In this document: positions 25,485-34,810 of the stretch, in pieces
Numbering within the stretch: the first letter of the stretch is position 1
Layout: every line of letters starts with the position of its first letter
Assembly (NCBI GenBank): GCA_002869855.2
Contig: NEWQ02000012.1
Coordinates: 29,060 to 93,059, forward strand
Length of the DNA: 64,000 bases
Source: Nitrospira sp. CG24D
GTDB taxonomy: Bacteria; Nitrospirota; Nitrospiria; Nitrospirales; Nitrospiraceae
Direction of reading: 5' to 3'
Notes under the pieces: generated by a model
Database searches by the model: none
What the model saw: the letters and a program-made list of their open reading frames with translations, nothing else
What the model was told of the DNA's origin: nothing
Program-made: the position numbers and the translations under genes

Positions 25485-28284
25485 GTTCCGGTACCACGAT
25501 ATTGGAGCCCTCGCGATCGACGAGGTCATGAAGCGGCTTGAATCCTCCACCAGCGGTCTTTCGCCGGAAGAGGCACGGCAACGGCTCGTCCAATTCGGCG
25601 CCAATCAGCTGACGGAACCTGATCGCTACACCATCCTGCGCGGACTCACCCGCCACTTCACCCACTTCCTCGCTCTGTTGCTCTGGATCGCGTCCGGCCT
25701 CGCATTCGCCGCAGACTTCATGAAACCCGGCGAGGGCATGGCCACACTGGGCTGGGCCATTCTCGGTGTCATCGTCATCAATGCCGTGTTCGCCTTCTTT
25801 CAAGAGTACAAAGCCGAGCGCGCCGTGCAGGCTCTCCATCGCCTGCTGCCGGACAAGGCCTGGGTCATGCGAGGAGGACAACCGCTCGAACTTCCTCGCA
25901 GCGACATCGTACCGGGCGACATCCTCATCCTGGAGGAAGGTGAACGTGTCCCCGCGGATGCGCGGCTGATCGATGCTACCGGGATGCGAGTGGATAATGC
26001 CGCCCTGACCGGAGAATCGAACCCGAAACGGCGGACCGCCGATCCCCTGAAAGACGGCAATTGGCTGGATCTTCCCAACCTGGTGTTCGCCGGCACCACC
26101 GTCCTCTCCGGCCATGGCCGGGCCGTCGTATTCGCAGTCGGAATGCGCACGGAATTCGGCAAGATCGCCAATCTCACCACCTCGGTTGTCGTCGGTCTCA
26201 GTCCGCTCCAACAGGAAATCATCACCGTCACCCGCATCGTGGCCGCCATTTCTCTGGCCATGGGAGCCACGTTCTTTGTCATCGGAATGGGCACCGGACT
26301 TGGCTTCTGGGTCAGCGCGATTTTCGGCATCGGCATTATCGTCGCCAATGTGCCGGAGGGACTCCTGCCGACGGTGACGCTGGCCCTGGCCATGAGCAGC
26401 CAACGGATGGCGAAGCGCAACGCGTTGATCAAACATTTGTCTTCTGTCGAAACACTCGGTTGCACGACCGTCATCTGCACGGACAAAACCGGCACGCTCA
26501 CGGAAAATCGGATGAAGGTGGATCGGTTTTACGCCGATAGCCTCGTGATCGAGTCGAGCGAGGGGTGCTTCTTCAGCAGAGGCCGCCTGATCACGACAGC
26601 GGATGCCGAGCGCTGGCAGTTCCTGTTCGACGCGCTGCTGAATTGCCACAATGCCAAGCGGGTGCGGGGATCGGACGGACGATTTGTCGTGACCGGCGAT
26701 CCGACGGAAGTCGCGCTCCTGGAATTCGCCATCGAGCATGGAGTCGCCCACCGCCCTCCGTTGCGGCGCATGGGAGAACTCGCGTTCGATGCCGACCGGA
26801 AACGGATGAGCACCCTGCACTGGATGGAAGGCCGGCTCATGGCTTTCACGAAAGGCGCCCCGGAAGCCGTGCTCACGCTCTGCACACAATCATTGGTTCA
26901 TGGCGAAACCATTGCGATGACGCCGGACGAACGGAAGCGCATCCTTGGCCAAAGCCGGACGTTTGCCGAGCAAGCCTACCGTGTAATGGCGGTGGCCATG
27001 CGCGAGGTCGCCCATCAGCCCGAGCATATCGAAATCGAGACCATTGAGGACAACCTGACGTTTCTCGGACTCGTCGCCATGATGGATCCGCCGCACCGGG
27101 AAGTGCCGGAGGCGATCGCCACCTGCCGCAACGCCGGCGTGCGTGTGGTCATGATTACGGGGGATCATCCGCTCACTGCCCTGGCGATTGCCCGCAAGAT
27201 CGGCCTGGCGCCGGAACAGACGCCGCAACAACCGACCGGCTTTGTCCCGGTGATTGAAGGCCCACAGCTCGACGGCATGAGCGATGACGTCCTTCGTCAA
27301 CTGCTGACTCCCTCTCGTTCGGGAGAACCGGATCCGGTGTTTGCCCGCATGACGCCACGCCACAAGATGCGTATCGTGGCCACGCTCAAGGACATGGGCC
27401 ACGTGGTGGCCGTTACCGGAGACGGGGTCAACGACGCGCCGGCTCTCAAGAAAGCCGACATCGGCGTGGCCATGGGCATCGCCGGGACGGATGTCGCCAA
27501 AGAAACCGCTGATATCATTTTGCTCGACGACAACTTCGCCACGATCGTCAGTGCGATTGAAGAGGGCCGTGCGGTCTATGAAAACATTCGCAAATTCACC
27601 AGCTATATCCTGGCCAGCAACGTCCCTGAAATTGTGCCGTTCCTGGGCTATGGCTTCTTCGGTATCCCGCTGGCTCTCACGATTCCGCAAGTATTGGCGG
27701 TCGATCTCGGCACCGACATGATTCCGGCGCTGGGTCTCGGCACCGAACGCCCGGTGGCCGACGTCATGGATATTCCGCCGCGTCCGAGGACCGAACGGCT
27801 GCTGAATCTCCCGCTCCTGCTCCGCGCCTACCTCTTTCTCGGTCTGATCGAAGCTATCGTGGCGATGAGTGGATTCTTTCTCTATCTCTCTAGCCAGGGA
27901 TGGACCTGGGGCGCTCAGCTGGATTGGTCATCACCACTCTATAAGGAGGCGACGACCGTGACCTTCGCCGGTATCGTCTTGGCCCAGGTGGCAAATGTCT
28001 TCGTCTGCCGTTCCGATCGACTCAGTGCCACCAGGAGTGGCTGGTTCAGCAACCCCCTCATCCTCTGGGGAATTGCCATCGAGCTGACACTACTTGCCAT
28101 GATCACCTATACACCGATCGGACACGACATCTTTGGAACGAGCCCTGTCCCGGCCTGGATTTTCGGTCCCCTCGCGCTGGGCGCCCTCATGCTGTTATTG
28201 GCAGAGGAAGCTCGTAAGATCATTGCAAACCGGCTACATCCCAGACAACACAGCGAAAATGTCCAGAGAGGGAGCGCATCATGA
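25471..28284 (+). CDS. P2-type cation ATPase (Ca/Na pump family)
   Basis: A 937-residue P-type ATPase. It has an N-terminal cation-ATPase domain, an actuator loop with TGES, the phosphorylation site CTDKTGTLTENRM (Asp about 337), KGAPEAVLTLC in the nucleotide domain and the hinge TGDGVNDAPALKKADIG. The membrane motif NVPEGLLPTVTLALA and the text around the phosphorylation site (SVETLGCTTVICTDKTGT) resemble Na,K-ATPase-like P2C pumps more than SERCA-like P2A. Six C-terminal membrane segments follow. Ion specificity is not certain. It starts with GTG 25471 (or 25477) inside the Usp 3' end and overlaps the adaptor gene by 4 bases. Confidence 0.92.
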   Translation: MPVPEFRYHDIGALAIDEVMKRLESSTSGLSPEEARQRLVQFGANQLTEPDRYTILRGLTRHFTHFLALLLWIASGLAFAADFMKPGEGMATLGWAILGVIVINAVFAFFQEYKAERAVQALHRLLPDKAWVMRGGQPLELPRSDIVPGDILILEEGERVPADARLIDATGMRVDNAALTGESNPKRRTADPLKDGNWLDLPNLVFAGTTVLSGHGRAVVFAVGMRTEFGKIANLTTSVVVGLSPLQQEIITVTRIVAAISLAMGATFFVIGMGTGLGFWVSAIFGIGIIVANVPEGLLPTVTLALAMSSQRMAKRNALIKHLSSVETLGCTTVICTDKTGTLTENRMKVDRFYADSLVIESSEGCFFSRGRLITTADAERWQFLFDALLNCHNAKRVRGSDGRFVVTGDPTEVALLEFAIEHGVAHRPPLRRMGELAFDADRKRMSTLHWMEGRLMAFTKGAPEAVLTLCTQSLVHGETIAMTPDERKRILGQSRTFAEQAYRVMAVAMREVAHQPEHIEIETIEDNLTFLGLVAMMDPPHREVPEAIATCRNAGVRVVMITGDHPLTALAIARKIGLAPEQTPQQPTGFVPVIEGPQLDGMSDDVLRQLLTPSRSGEPDPVFARMTPRHKMRIVATLKDMGHVVAVTGDGVNDAPALKKADIGVAMGIAGTDVAKETADIILLDDNFATIVSAIEEGRAVYENIRKFTSYILASNVPEIVPFLGYGFFGIPLALTIPQVLAVDLGTDMIPALGLGTERPVADVMDIPPRPRTERLLNLPLLLRAYLFLGLIEAIVAMSGFFLYLSSQGWTWGAQLDWSSPLYKEATTVTFAGIVLAQVANVFVCRSDRLSATRSGWFSNPLILWGIAIELTLLAMITYTPIGHDIFGTSPVPAWIFGPLALGALMLLLAEEARKIIANRLHPRQHSENVQRGSAS

Positions 28285-29606
28285 CCTCCGACCCTCACGA
28301 ACCAATTCAGCATATCCCTGTCAGCGAAATCATCCCAAGCCAGGCAGCTTTGCCTCCGTCCGATCCTTCACGGCAGCATGACCGTGCAATGCCTATCACC
28401 GTCATTCCCCTTCCTCATCCACGGACGAAGTCACGGCTTCCGTGGCTGATCGGCAGCATAGCGGCGATCGCGCTGATCGGCACAGCGGTATGGTACTGGC
28501 TCTATGGGGTAACCCCTCCGGTTCAGTACAAGACGGGCCTGGTCGATCGCGGCCCCATCACCGCCATCGTCACCGCGACCGGTACGGTCAATCCCGTGGT
28601 CTCCGTCCAGGTCGGCAGCCAGGTATCGGGCAAGATCGCGAAGCTCTTCGTGGACTACAACAGCGCGGTGACGCAAGGGCAACCGCTGGCCCAGATCGAC
28701 CAACTCCCGTTCCAATCTCGCGTCAGCCAGGCCCGCGCCGCGGTGAAGAGCGCCGCCGGCAATCTGGCCAAGGCCACGAACATGGGAGCCCAGCGAAAGC
28801 GTGAGCGCGACCGGATGGCCACTCTCCTGAAGCAGGCCTTCGTCTCGCAGGCGGACCTCGATCTGGCCGAAACAAACTATCGCGACGCCGAAGCCAACGT
28901 GCAGGTGATGCAAGCGCAACTGGACCAAGCGCAGGCGACGCTCGCCTCCACCGAGTTGGATCTCGGCTATACCACCATCTACTCGCCGGTAAACGGCATT
29001 GTCATCTCCCGCACTGTGGACGTCGGTCAAACGGTTGTCGCCAGTTTTCAAACACCTACCCTCTTTGTCATTGCGCAGGACCTGATGAAGATGCAGGTGA
29101 ACGCCAATGTCAGCGAGTCCGACATCGGCGGCGTCGCCGAAGGAAAGACGGCCAGCTTTCGCGTGGATGCGTACCCCAAACACTTTTTCGATGGAACCGT
29201 GACCCAAGTGCGGAATGCGCCGATCAGCGTGCAAAACGTGGTGACCTACGACGTCGTGATCACGGTCGACAACAAAGACCTGAAGCTCAAACCGGGCATG
29301 ACGGCCAACGTGACGATTGTGACGGCTAAGAAGGAAGATCCCCTGCGCGTGCCGAACGGCGCGTTACGGTTCCGGATGCCCAACGTTCCTGTGGACAAGA
29401 AGGTGTCGCAAGTCTGGGTGTTCGATCCGGAGAACAAGACCCATCAGGCCGGCGTCACCACCGGCATTGCGGATTCCCTGTTCACGGAAATCACTGAAGG
29501 AGCAGTGAAAGAAGGCGACCGGGTAATCCTCGGGATAGAAACACCGGAGGAACTGGCGCAAAAAAAACTGCCGCCAGGGTTCGACTCCAGTCCGAGAATG
29601 AGATAA
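28281..29606 (+). CDS. MacA/HlyD-type efflux adaptor
   Basis: A 441-residue membrane-fusion protein with a long cytoplasmic N-terminus (about 55 residues), one membrane span (about 54-74), then a lipoyl half (GQVSGKIAKLF-like text), a coiled-coil hairpin (about 140-225), the second lipoyl half (IYSPVNGIVISRTVDVGQTV) and barrel domains. This is the MacA order. It overlaps the ATPase gene by ATGA. The expected ABC partner is represented only by a permease with a frameshift. No ABC ATPase gene lies next to it. Confidence 0.9.
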   Translation: MTSDPHEPIQHIPVSEIIPSQAALPPSDPSRQHDRAMPITVIPLPHPRTKSRLPWLIGSIAAIALIGTAVWYWLYGVTPPVQYKTGLVDRGPITAIVTATGTVNPVVSVQVGSQVSGKIAKLFVDYNSAVTQGQPLAQIDQLPFQSRVSQARAAVKSAAGNLAKATNMGAQRKRERDRMATLLKQAFVSQADLDLAETNYRDAEANVQVMQAQLDQAQATLASTELDLGYTTIYSPVNGIVISRTVDVGQTVVASFQTPTLFVIAQDLMKMQVNANVSESDIGGVAEGKTASFRVDAYPKHFFDGTVTQVRNAPISVQNVVTYDVVITVDNKDLKLKPGMTANVTIVTAKKEDPLRVPNGALRFRMPNVPVDKKVSQVWVFDPENKTHQAGVTTGIADSLFTEITEGAVKEGDRVILGIETPEELAQKKLPPGFDSSPRMR

Positions 29607-29620
29607 AGGGGACAGACGGG

Positions 29621-29647
29621 ATAGACCGAATAGACCGAATAGACCGT
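29621..29647 (+). repeat. Short tandem repeat, 3 copies of 9 bases
   Basis: Unit ATAGACCGA occurs three times in a row (last copy ends in T), between the adaptor stop and the permease start. A 9-base unit would insert or delete in phase. It is preceded by AAAGGGGACAG, a motif common in REP-like elements. Confidence 0.85.
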
Positions 29648-29653
29648 ATCACC

Positions 29654-30884
29654 ATGTCTTTTCTTTGGCTCACCATCTTATCCGCCATGCGAATCCTGCG
29701 CCGGAATCCGTTGCGCGCCGGACTGACGATGCTCGGCATCATCATCGGCATCGGCGCTCGTGGCGATGGTCAGCCTGGGGCAGGGCGCGACAGCTTCCGT
29801 CCAGGCCGAAATCGCCAGCCTCGGCACCAACGTGCTTATCATCATTCCCGGAACCACCACCGTCGGAGGCGTACGCGGCGGGCTCGGCACGATTTCGACC
29901 CTGACCGTGGACGACGCCGAAGATATCGAGAAGAAAATAGGCAGCGTCTCCATGGTGATGTATGGATCCCGGTCCGTCCTGCAGGTGATCGGTGAAAACA
30001 AAAACTGGAGCACCGTCGTACTAGGCACGACCCCCCAATTTACCGACATTCGCAGCTGGCCGATCGTGCAAGGCAACTTCTTTACCCAGTCGGACATGGA
30101 ATCGGCGGCGAAGGTCGCGATCCTTGGGAAAACCGTCGCGCAGAACCTGTTCGAGCCAGGGGATGAAGTCGTGGGCAGTCAGATTCGTATCCGCAACGTC
30201 CCGCTGCGTGTGATCGGCGTCCTGGCGCCCAAGGGACAATCGATTACCGGACAAGACCAGGATGATCTGGTCTTGCTCCCGTTTACGACCGCCGAACGTA
30301 AAGTCCTGGGAACGAAGTTTCTCGGAACCGTCGGGATCATCCTGGTGGCGACGCAGACGCGGCATGATATCCCCGCCGTCGTGGAGGACATCAAGGAACT
30401 CTTGCGCGCGAGACATCATGTCCAGCCGTCCGAAGACGACGATTTCACCATCCGCACCATGGAAGACATCGCCAAGACCGTCGCCGGCACGAGCCGGACG
30501 ATGATGTTCATGCTGATGGGCATTGCCTCCATCTCCCTTGTCGTGGGAGGCATCGGCATCATGAATATCCTCCTGGTTTCAGTCACGGAGCGGACCAAGG
30601 AAATCGGGCTGCGCATGGCCGTCGGCGCAAAGCGGATTCACATCCTGCTGCAATTTCTGATCGAAGCCATCATCATGACGACCATCGGGGGAATCATCGG
30701 AGTCGGGGCCGGCATCGGCATCTCGCTGCTCCTGACGAAACTGATCGGCTGGCCGACGATTATTTCCATGCCGGCCGTGGCCGCCGCCTTTTTCTTTTCC
30801 CTGGTCGTCGGCATCTTCTTTGGCCTCTATCCGGCGAACAAAGCCTCCAAGCTGAATCCCATCGAGGCACTCCACTATGAGTAG
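29654..30884 (+). pseudogene. MacB-type ABC permease, frameshifted near codon 34
   Basis: The first frame (from ATG 29654) encodes the expected start of a MacB/FtsX permease: SAMRILRRNPLRAGLTMLG then IIIGIGA. The downstream frame (from about 29757) continues VAMVSLGQGATASVQAEIAS and runs to 30884 with the MacB periplasmic domain and three C-terminal membrane segments (LMGIASISLVVGGIGIMNIL onward). Two bases appear to be missing in the GC run at 29752-29759: GGCGCTC would be in frame as GGCGCGCTC. GTG 29760 could restart translation, but then TM1 is lost. A sequencing error or slippage are alternatives. There is no ATP-binding domain in this gene. Confidence 0.8.
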
Positions 30885-30899
30885 CCCCAAGGCAGCGGC

Positions 30900-33422
30900 A
30901 TGAATGAGCACCTCCCGGCATTCTGGAGTATTCAAACCGATGAACTGCTGAGCCGTCTACAAACCAGGCCTGAGGGGCTCCGTACGGAGGAGGCCCGGCA
31001 GCGCCAAACACAGTACGCGTCTTCCAGACTGAAGCCGCGCCAGGATATCCGCCCCCTGTACGTCCTGCTCACGCAATTTCGCAGCCCGATTATTCTCATT
31101 CTGTTGTTTGCCGCCATCATGTCGTTGTTTCTGGCCGACCGTACCGACGCGCTTATCATTCTCACGATTATCCTGGCCAGCGCCTTCCTGGGATTCTGGC
31201 AGGAGCACGGCGCCGCCAAAGCCGTCGCCTCGCTCCTCGCCCTCGTGCGAGTCACGACCGAGGTCTGGAGAGACGGGCAGTTGCTCGAAGTACCGCGCGA
31301 AGAAATCGTCCCCGGCGACGTGATTAACCTGTCAGCCGGCTCAAGCATTCCCGGTGACGGAATCGTCCTGGAATCCAAAGACCTCTTCGTCGATGAAGCC
31401 ACCTTGACCGGGGAAACCTATCCCGCTGAGAAATCGGCCTCGGTTGTTTCTGCCACGGCCTCGCTGAACCAGCGGACCAACAGCCTGTTCATGGGCACAC
31501 ATGTCGTCAGCGGAGATGCGAAAGTCGTCATTGCGCAGATCGGCAAGGACACAGAGTTCGGCCGCATCGCCGACCATGTGATGCTCCGCCCGCCGGAAAC
31601 GGAGTTTGAACGGGGTGTCCGACGCTTCGGCTACTTACTGCTCGAAGTGACCCTTCTTCTCGTCTTCGCCATTTTCGCCATTAACGTCTACCTCCACCGG
31701 CCGGTGCTCGATTCCTTTCTCTTCTCCATGGCGCTGGCGGTCGGGCTTACGCCGCAACTGCTCCCGGCAATCATCAGCGTGAACCTCTCGCACGGCGCGA
31801 AGCGCATGGCCCGGCAGAAGGTGATCGTGAAGCGGCTCCACTCAATTGAGAACTTCGGCGCCATGAATGTGCTCTGTTCCGATAAGACCGGCACCCTCAC
31901 CGAAGGCACGATGCGTTTCCATGCGGCTTTGAATCTGGAGGGTACTGCCAGCGAACGCGTCCTGTTCCATGCGGCCCTCAACGCCACCTACGAAACCGGC
32001 TTTATCAACCCGCTCGATGAAGCCATCCGGACACAGTGTGTTCGAGATCTCTCGGCATACCGCAAATTAGACGAAGTCCCGTACGACTTCCTACGCAAAC
32101 GACTCTCCATCCTGGTGGCCTCTCCCGCTACTCACCTCCTGATTACCAAAGGGGCCGTGGAGCCGATGCTGGCAGTCTGCGCCAGCGCGGAATTGCCGGA
32201 TGGGTCGACGGTCGGCATGGAGACTCGCATCGAGCAGATTCGACAGCAATTTCAGGATATGAACCGGCAAGGTCTCCGAACACTGGGCCTGGCGGTTCGT
32301 GACATGGGCGAGACTGCCCGTATCGGCAAGGAACAGGAAGCGGGGATGACGTTTCTCGGGCTGTTAGTCTTCGCCGATCCGGTGAAGCCCGACATGGCTC
32401 AGACCATCGCATCCTTACGGCAACTGGGTGTGTCGCTCAAGATCATCACGGGCGATCACCATCTCGTGGCCGCCCACGTCAGCCAGCAGGTTGGAATGGA
32501 CCACCAACGGCTCTTGACCGGACCGGACCTTCGCCTCATGACCGACGAAGCGTTGAGCCAGCGCGTGAATGACATCGATGTGTTTGCGGAAGTGGAGCCC
32601 AATCAGAAGGACCGCATCATTCTGGCATTGAAACGATCCGGCAACGTGGTGGGCTATATCGGCGACGGGATCAACGACGCCCCGGCGCTCCATTCGGCGG
32701 ACGTGGGCATCTCCGTGGAAAGCGCCGTCGATGTGGCGAAGGACGCGGCGGACATTGTGCTCCTGGAAAAAAATCTGTCCGTTCTCATCCAGGGAGTCCG
32801 CGAGGGGCGGATCACGTTTTCGAACACCCTGAAATACGTCTTCATGGCCACCAGCGCGAATTTCGGCAACATGTTCAGCATGGCCGGCGCCTCACTGTTT
32901 CTGCCGTTTCTCCCGCTGCTGCCGAAACAAATCCTCCTCACAAACCTGCTCACCGATATTCCTGAAATGACGATTGCCACCGACAGCGTCGATCCTGAAC
33001 TGATCGACCGGCCGCGACGCTGGGATATCGCTTTCATTCGAAAGTTCATGTTAACTTTTGGACTCGTCAGTTCGGTGTTCGATTACCTGACCTTCGGCGC
33101 GCTGCTGTGGATTCTCGACGCCTCACCGCAACAGTTCCGGACTGGCTGGTTCATCGAGTCCGTCATTTCCGCCTCGGCCATTGTGCTGGTCATTCGAACC
33201 AGACGGCCGTTTTTCTCCAGCACACCGGGACGCGCCCTCACCCTTGCCACCCTCGCAGTGGCTGCGATCACGCTGTTACTCCCCGTACTCCCTATTGCTG
33301 CACCGCTTGGCTTGACACCGATGCCGCTTTCATTCCTCTTTCTCCTCGCCGCCGTCCTCGCAGGGTACATCCTCACCGCCGAGCTGGCCAAGAAATTCTT
33401 TTACGCCCATGGTCGGGCCTGA
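30900..33422 (+). CDS. P3B-type (MgtA-like) cation ATPase
   Basis: An 840-residue P-type ATPase. It has TGET in the actuator domain, CSDKTGTLTEGTM (Asp about 327), ITGDHHLVAAHVSQQVG in the P domain, GDGINDAPALHSADVG as the hinge, and the membrane motif AVGLTPQLLPAI that typifies Mg-transporting P3B pumps. The phosphorylation-site context (IENFGAMNVLCSDKTGT) is also MgtA-like. The usual role is Mg2+ uptake; Ni or Co are alternatives. It starts 15 bases after the permease and is the last gene of the transport block. Confidence 0.92.
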   Translation: MNEHLPAFWSIQTDELLSRLQTRPEGLRTEEARQRQTQYASSRLKPRQDIRPLYVLLTQFRSPIILILLFAAIMSLFLADRTDALIILTIILASAFLGFWQEHGAAKAVASLLALVRVTTEVWRDGQLLEVPREEIVPGDVINLSAGSSIPGDGIVLESKDLFVDEATLTGETYPAEKSASVVSATASLNQRTNSLFMGTHVVSGDAKVVIAQIGKDTEFGRIADHVMLRPPETEFERGVRRFGYLLLEVTLLLVFAIFAINVYLHRPVLDSFLFSMALAVGLTPQLLPAIISVNLSHGAKRMARQKVIVKRLHSIENFGAMNVLCSDKTGTLTEGTMRFHAALNLEGTASERVLFHAALNATYETGFINPLDEAIRTQCVRDLSAYRKLDEVPYDFLRKRLSILVASPATHLLITKGAVEPMLAVCASAELPDGSTVGMETRIEQIRQQFQDMNRQGLRTLGLAVRDMGETARIGKEQEAGMTFLGLLVFADPVKPDMAQTIASLRQLGVSLKIITGDHHLVAAHVSQQVGMDHQRLLTGPDLRLMTDEALSQRVNDIDVFAEVEPNQKDRIILALKRSGNVVGYIGDGINDAPALHSADVGISVESAVDVAKDAADIVLLEKNLSVLIQGVREGRITFSNTLKYVFMATSANFGNMFSMAGASLFLPFLPLLPKQILLTNLLTDIPEMTIATDSVDPELIDRPRRWDIAFIRKFMLTFGLVSSVFDYLTFGALLWILDASPQQFRTGWFIESVISASAIVLVIRTRRPFFSSTPGRALTLATLAVAAITLLLPVLPIAAPLGLTPMPLSFLFLLAAVLAGYILTAELAKKFFYAHGRA

Positions 33423-33466
33423 CGTCCTTCCAGGCTCGATACACTCTAAGATGTGGAATGGGTACA

Positions 33467-33622
33467 CTAAGAAAAACTGAGGCCCGACAGCAACATGTCT
33501 TCCTCTCCGACAGCGCCTGTTCCGAGGGAATTGGCGATACGGTCTAACGAACCCAACCAGTTCTTTTGAATCGCTGCAAATCTCAGACACAGCTCATCAA
33601 TACTGGCATCACCCTTCGTCAT
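33467..33622 (-). CDS. Possible 51-residue protein
   Basis: A short frame from ATG 33622. The product starts MTKGDASIDELCLRFAAIQK and looks like an amphipathic helical protein (IQKNWLGSLDRIANSLG). There is no good ribosome-binding site, and no homologue is known to me. It overlaps nothing else convincing in the gap between the ATPase and receiver genes (33423-33801). The other 180 bases of the gap show nothing. Confidence 0.35.
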   Translation of the reverse strand: MTKGDASIDELCLRFAAIQKNWLGSLDRIANSLGTGAVGEEDMLLSGLSFS

Positions 33623-33801
33623 ATCCGGTTGGGTCTGCTCCTGGCCGACGCGCCCTTCTCGCTAAGCTTATCTCCTCCTCCGACCACATTTACCTGTCAG
33701 AAGGATCACCGTCTGACGGACTGAGTCCAAATCCGCAAACGGTTTGAATGAATCAAAAAATGTACCGGATTGAAGTAAATACCCGGTGCTTCTGTATTCG
33801 C

Positions 33802-34290
33802 TCAATCTGTGGTGGTGGAATCAATTCTGTCGATTCGAACTTCCATATATTGGTCGGAATCGGCTCTCGTCTGATGAAAGAACACCTTGGCACATTTGAT
33901 CTTTAGAATTTCTTCGTGAATCGGGGTCATGAGATACTCCTGCGCGCCCAGCCCGATCGACGCTCTGAGAAGGTCAATGTCCTGGCGGTGCGCCATCGTC
34001 ATGATCGGCATCTGCGGATAGTGATGACGAAGCGCCGAGAGCAGAGGCCTGTCGTCAGCGGTTCGCGCACGCACCTCCAGCAGCACCCCGGCAATATGCT
34101 TCATCTGAGCCAGACAGTCCAGCGCGGTTTCTCCGTGGCGAACGGTCTGAACCGAGAAACCGAACGAGTGCAGAGCCTCACAGAGCCCGAGAGGATCATC
34201 CTCCTGCACGACCAGCAGGTGTAGCTGTGCCGCCGACACAACATCTTTCGAAGGCAAGATAAATTTCGTTGGTAGCCAGTCTGACGGCAT
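33802..34290 (-). CDS. Degenerate response-regulator receiver protein
   Basis: A 162-residue protein with one receiver-like domain: acidic residues in VVQEDD, and the strand GVLLEVRART where the phosphorylated Asp should be, here Glu. The Lys of the usual KP motif is replaced (YLMTPI). Such a receiver cannot be phosphorylated in the normal way, and the Glu may mimic phosphate. There is no output domain; the C-terminus is about 20 residues of polar sequence. ATG 34290 is chosen (MPSDWLP) over 34335. It is a stand-alone adaptor-like protein between two transport and stress loci. Confidence 0.75.
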   Translation of the reverse strand: MPSDWLPTKFILPSKDVVSAAQLHLLVVQEDDPLGLCEALHSFGFSVQTVRHGETALDCLAQMKHIAGVLLEVRARTADDRPLLSALRHHYPQMPIMTMAHRQDIDLLRASIGLGAQEYLMTPIHEEILKIKCAKVFFHQTRADSDQYMEVRIDRIDSTTTD

Positions 34291-34335
34291 ACGTGCTCCC
34301 GCTTGATATCCCCGCCCTGTGATGGCCGGATACAA

Positions 34336-34810
34336 TCCTAACTATCCCTTCGTTGGCCCCAAAAGACTATGACCATCAGAAATGCAGAAGGCTGGACCTG
34401 TCATAGCTGCAAAGATGCGACTCACTCCTCCAGCTTCCTTTGCACGATACGTGAACACCAAAGAAGAGACAACCTCGTGAAACCACTAGGTTCAGGCATA
34501 CAATTCTCTGGGCCTACGACCACCTAAAGCGAGCGCAGCTTGGGTGCCAGCTATCCAAGCCGCCACCCCCAAGCCAATCGGTCCGCTATGATCATGACGG
34601 CTCTGCCAGGCCTAATCTTCAGGAAGCATGTCCTTGTGTATGCAGAGTGCCTGACGGGCTGATAATGCCGCGCACAATCGACAGCACGCTGATCTTCGCT
34701 GTGAGCGATCGGCGCTCTCCAGAGCGGAGCCGCCAGCACGATGCCAATTTTAGAGGACCGGTCCGGGGTCATGGTCGGAGCGCCGAAGTTGCCGGAGGGT
34801 ACCGCACCGA
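34336..34810. other. 475-base intergenic region
   Basis: No convincing gene, promoter or repeat is seen. A frame from about 34369 (plus) has a C-x2-C pair but no ribosome-binding site and no recognisable fold. Confidence 0.4.

Noticed and set aside
29621..29647. Direct repeats as a CRISPR array
   Set aside because: The unit is 9 bases with no spacers, a simple tandem repeat.
29760..30884. Permease gene as an intact gene from GTG 29760
   Set aside because: It would lack the first membrane helix, which is encoded in the preceding frame just upstream with clear family similarity.
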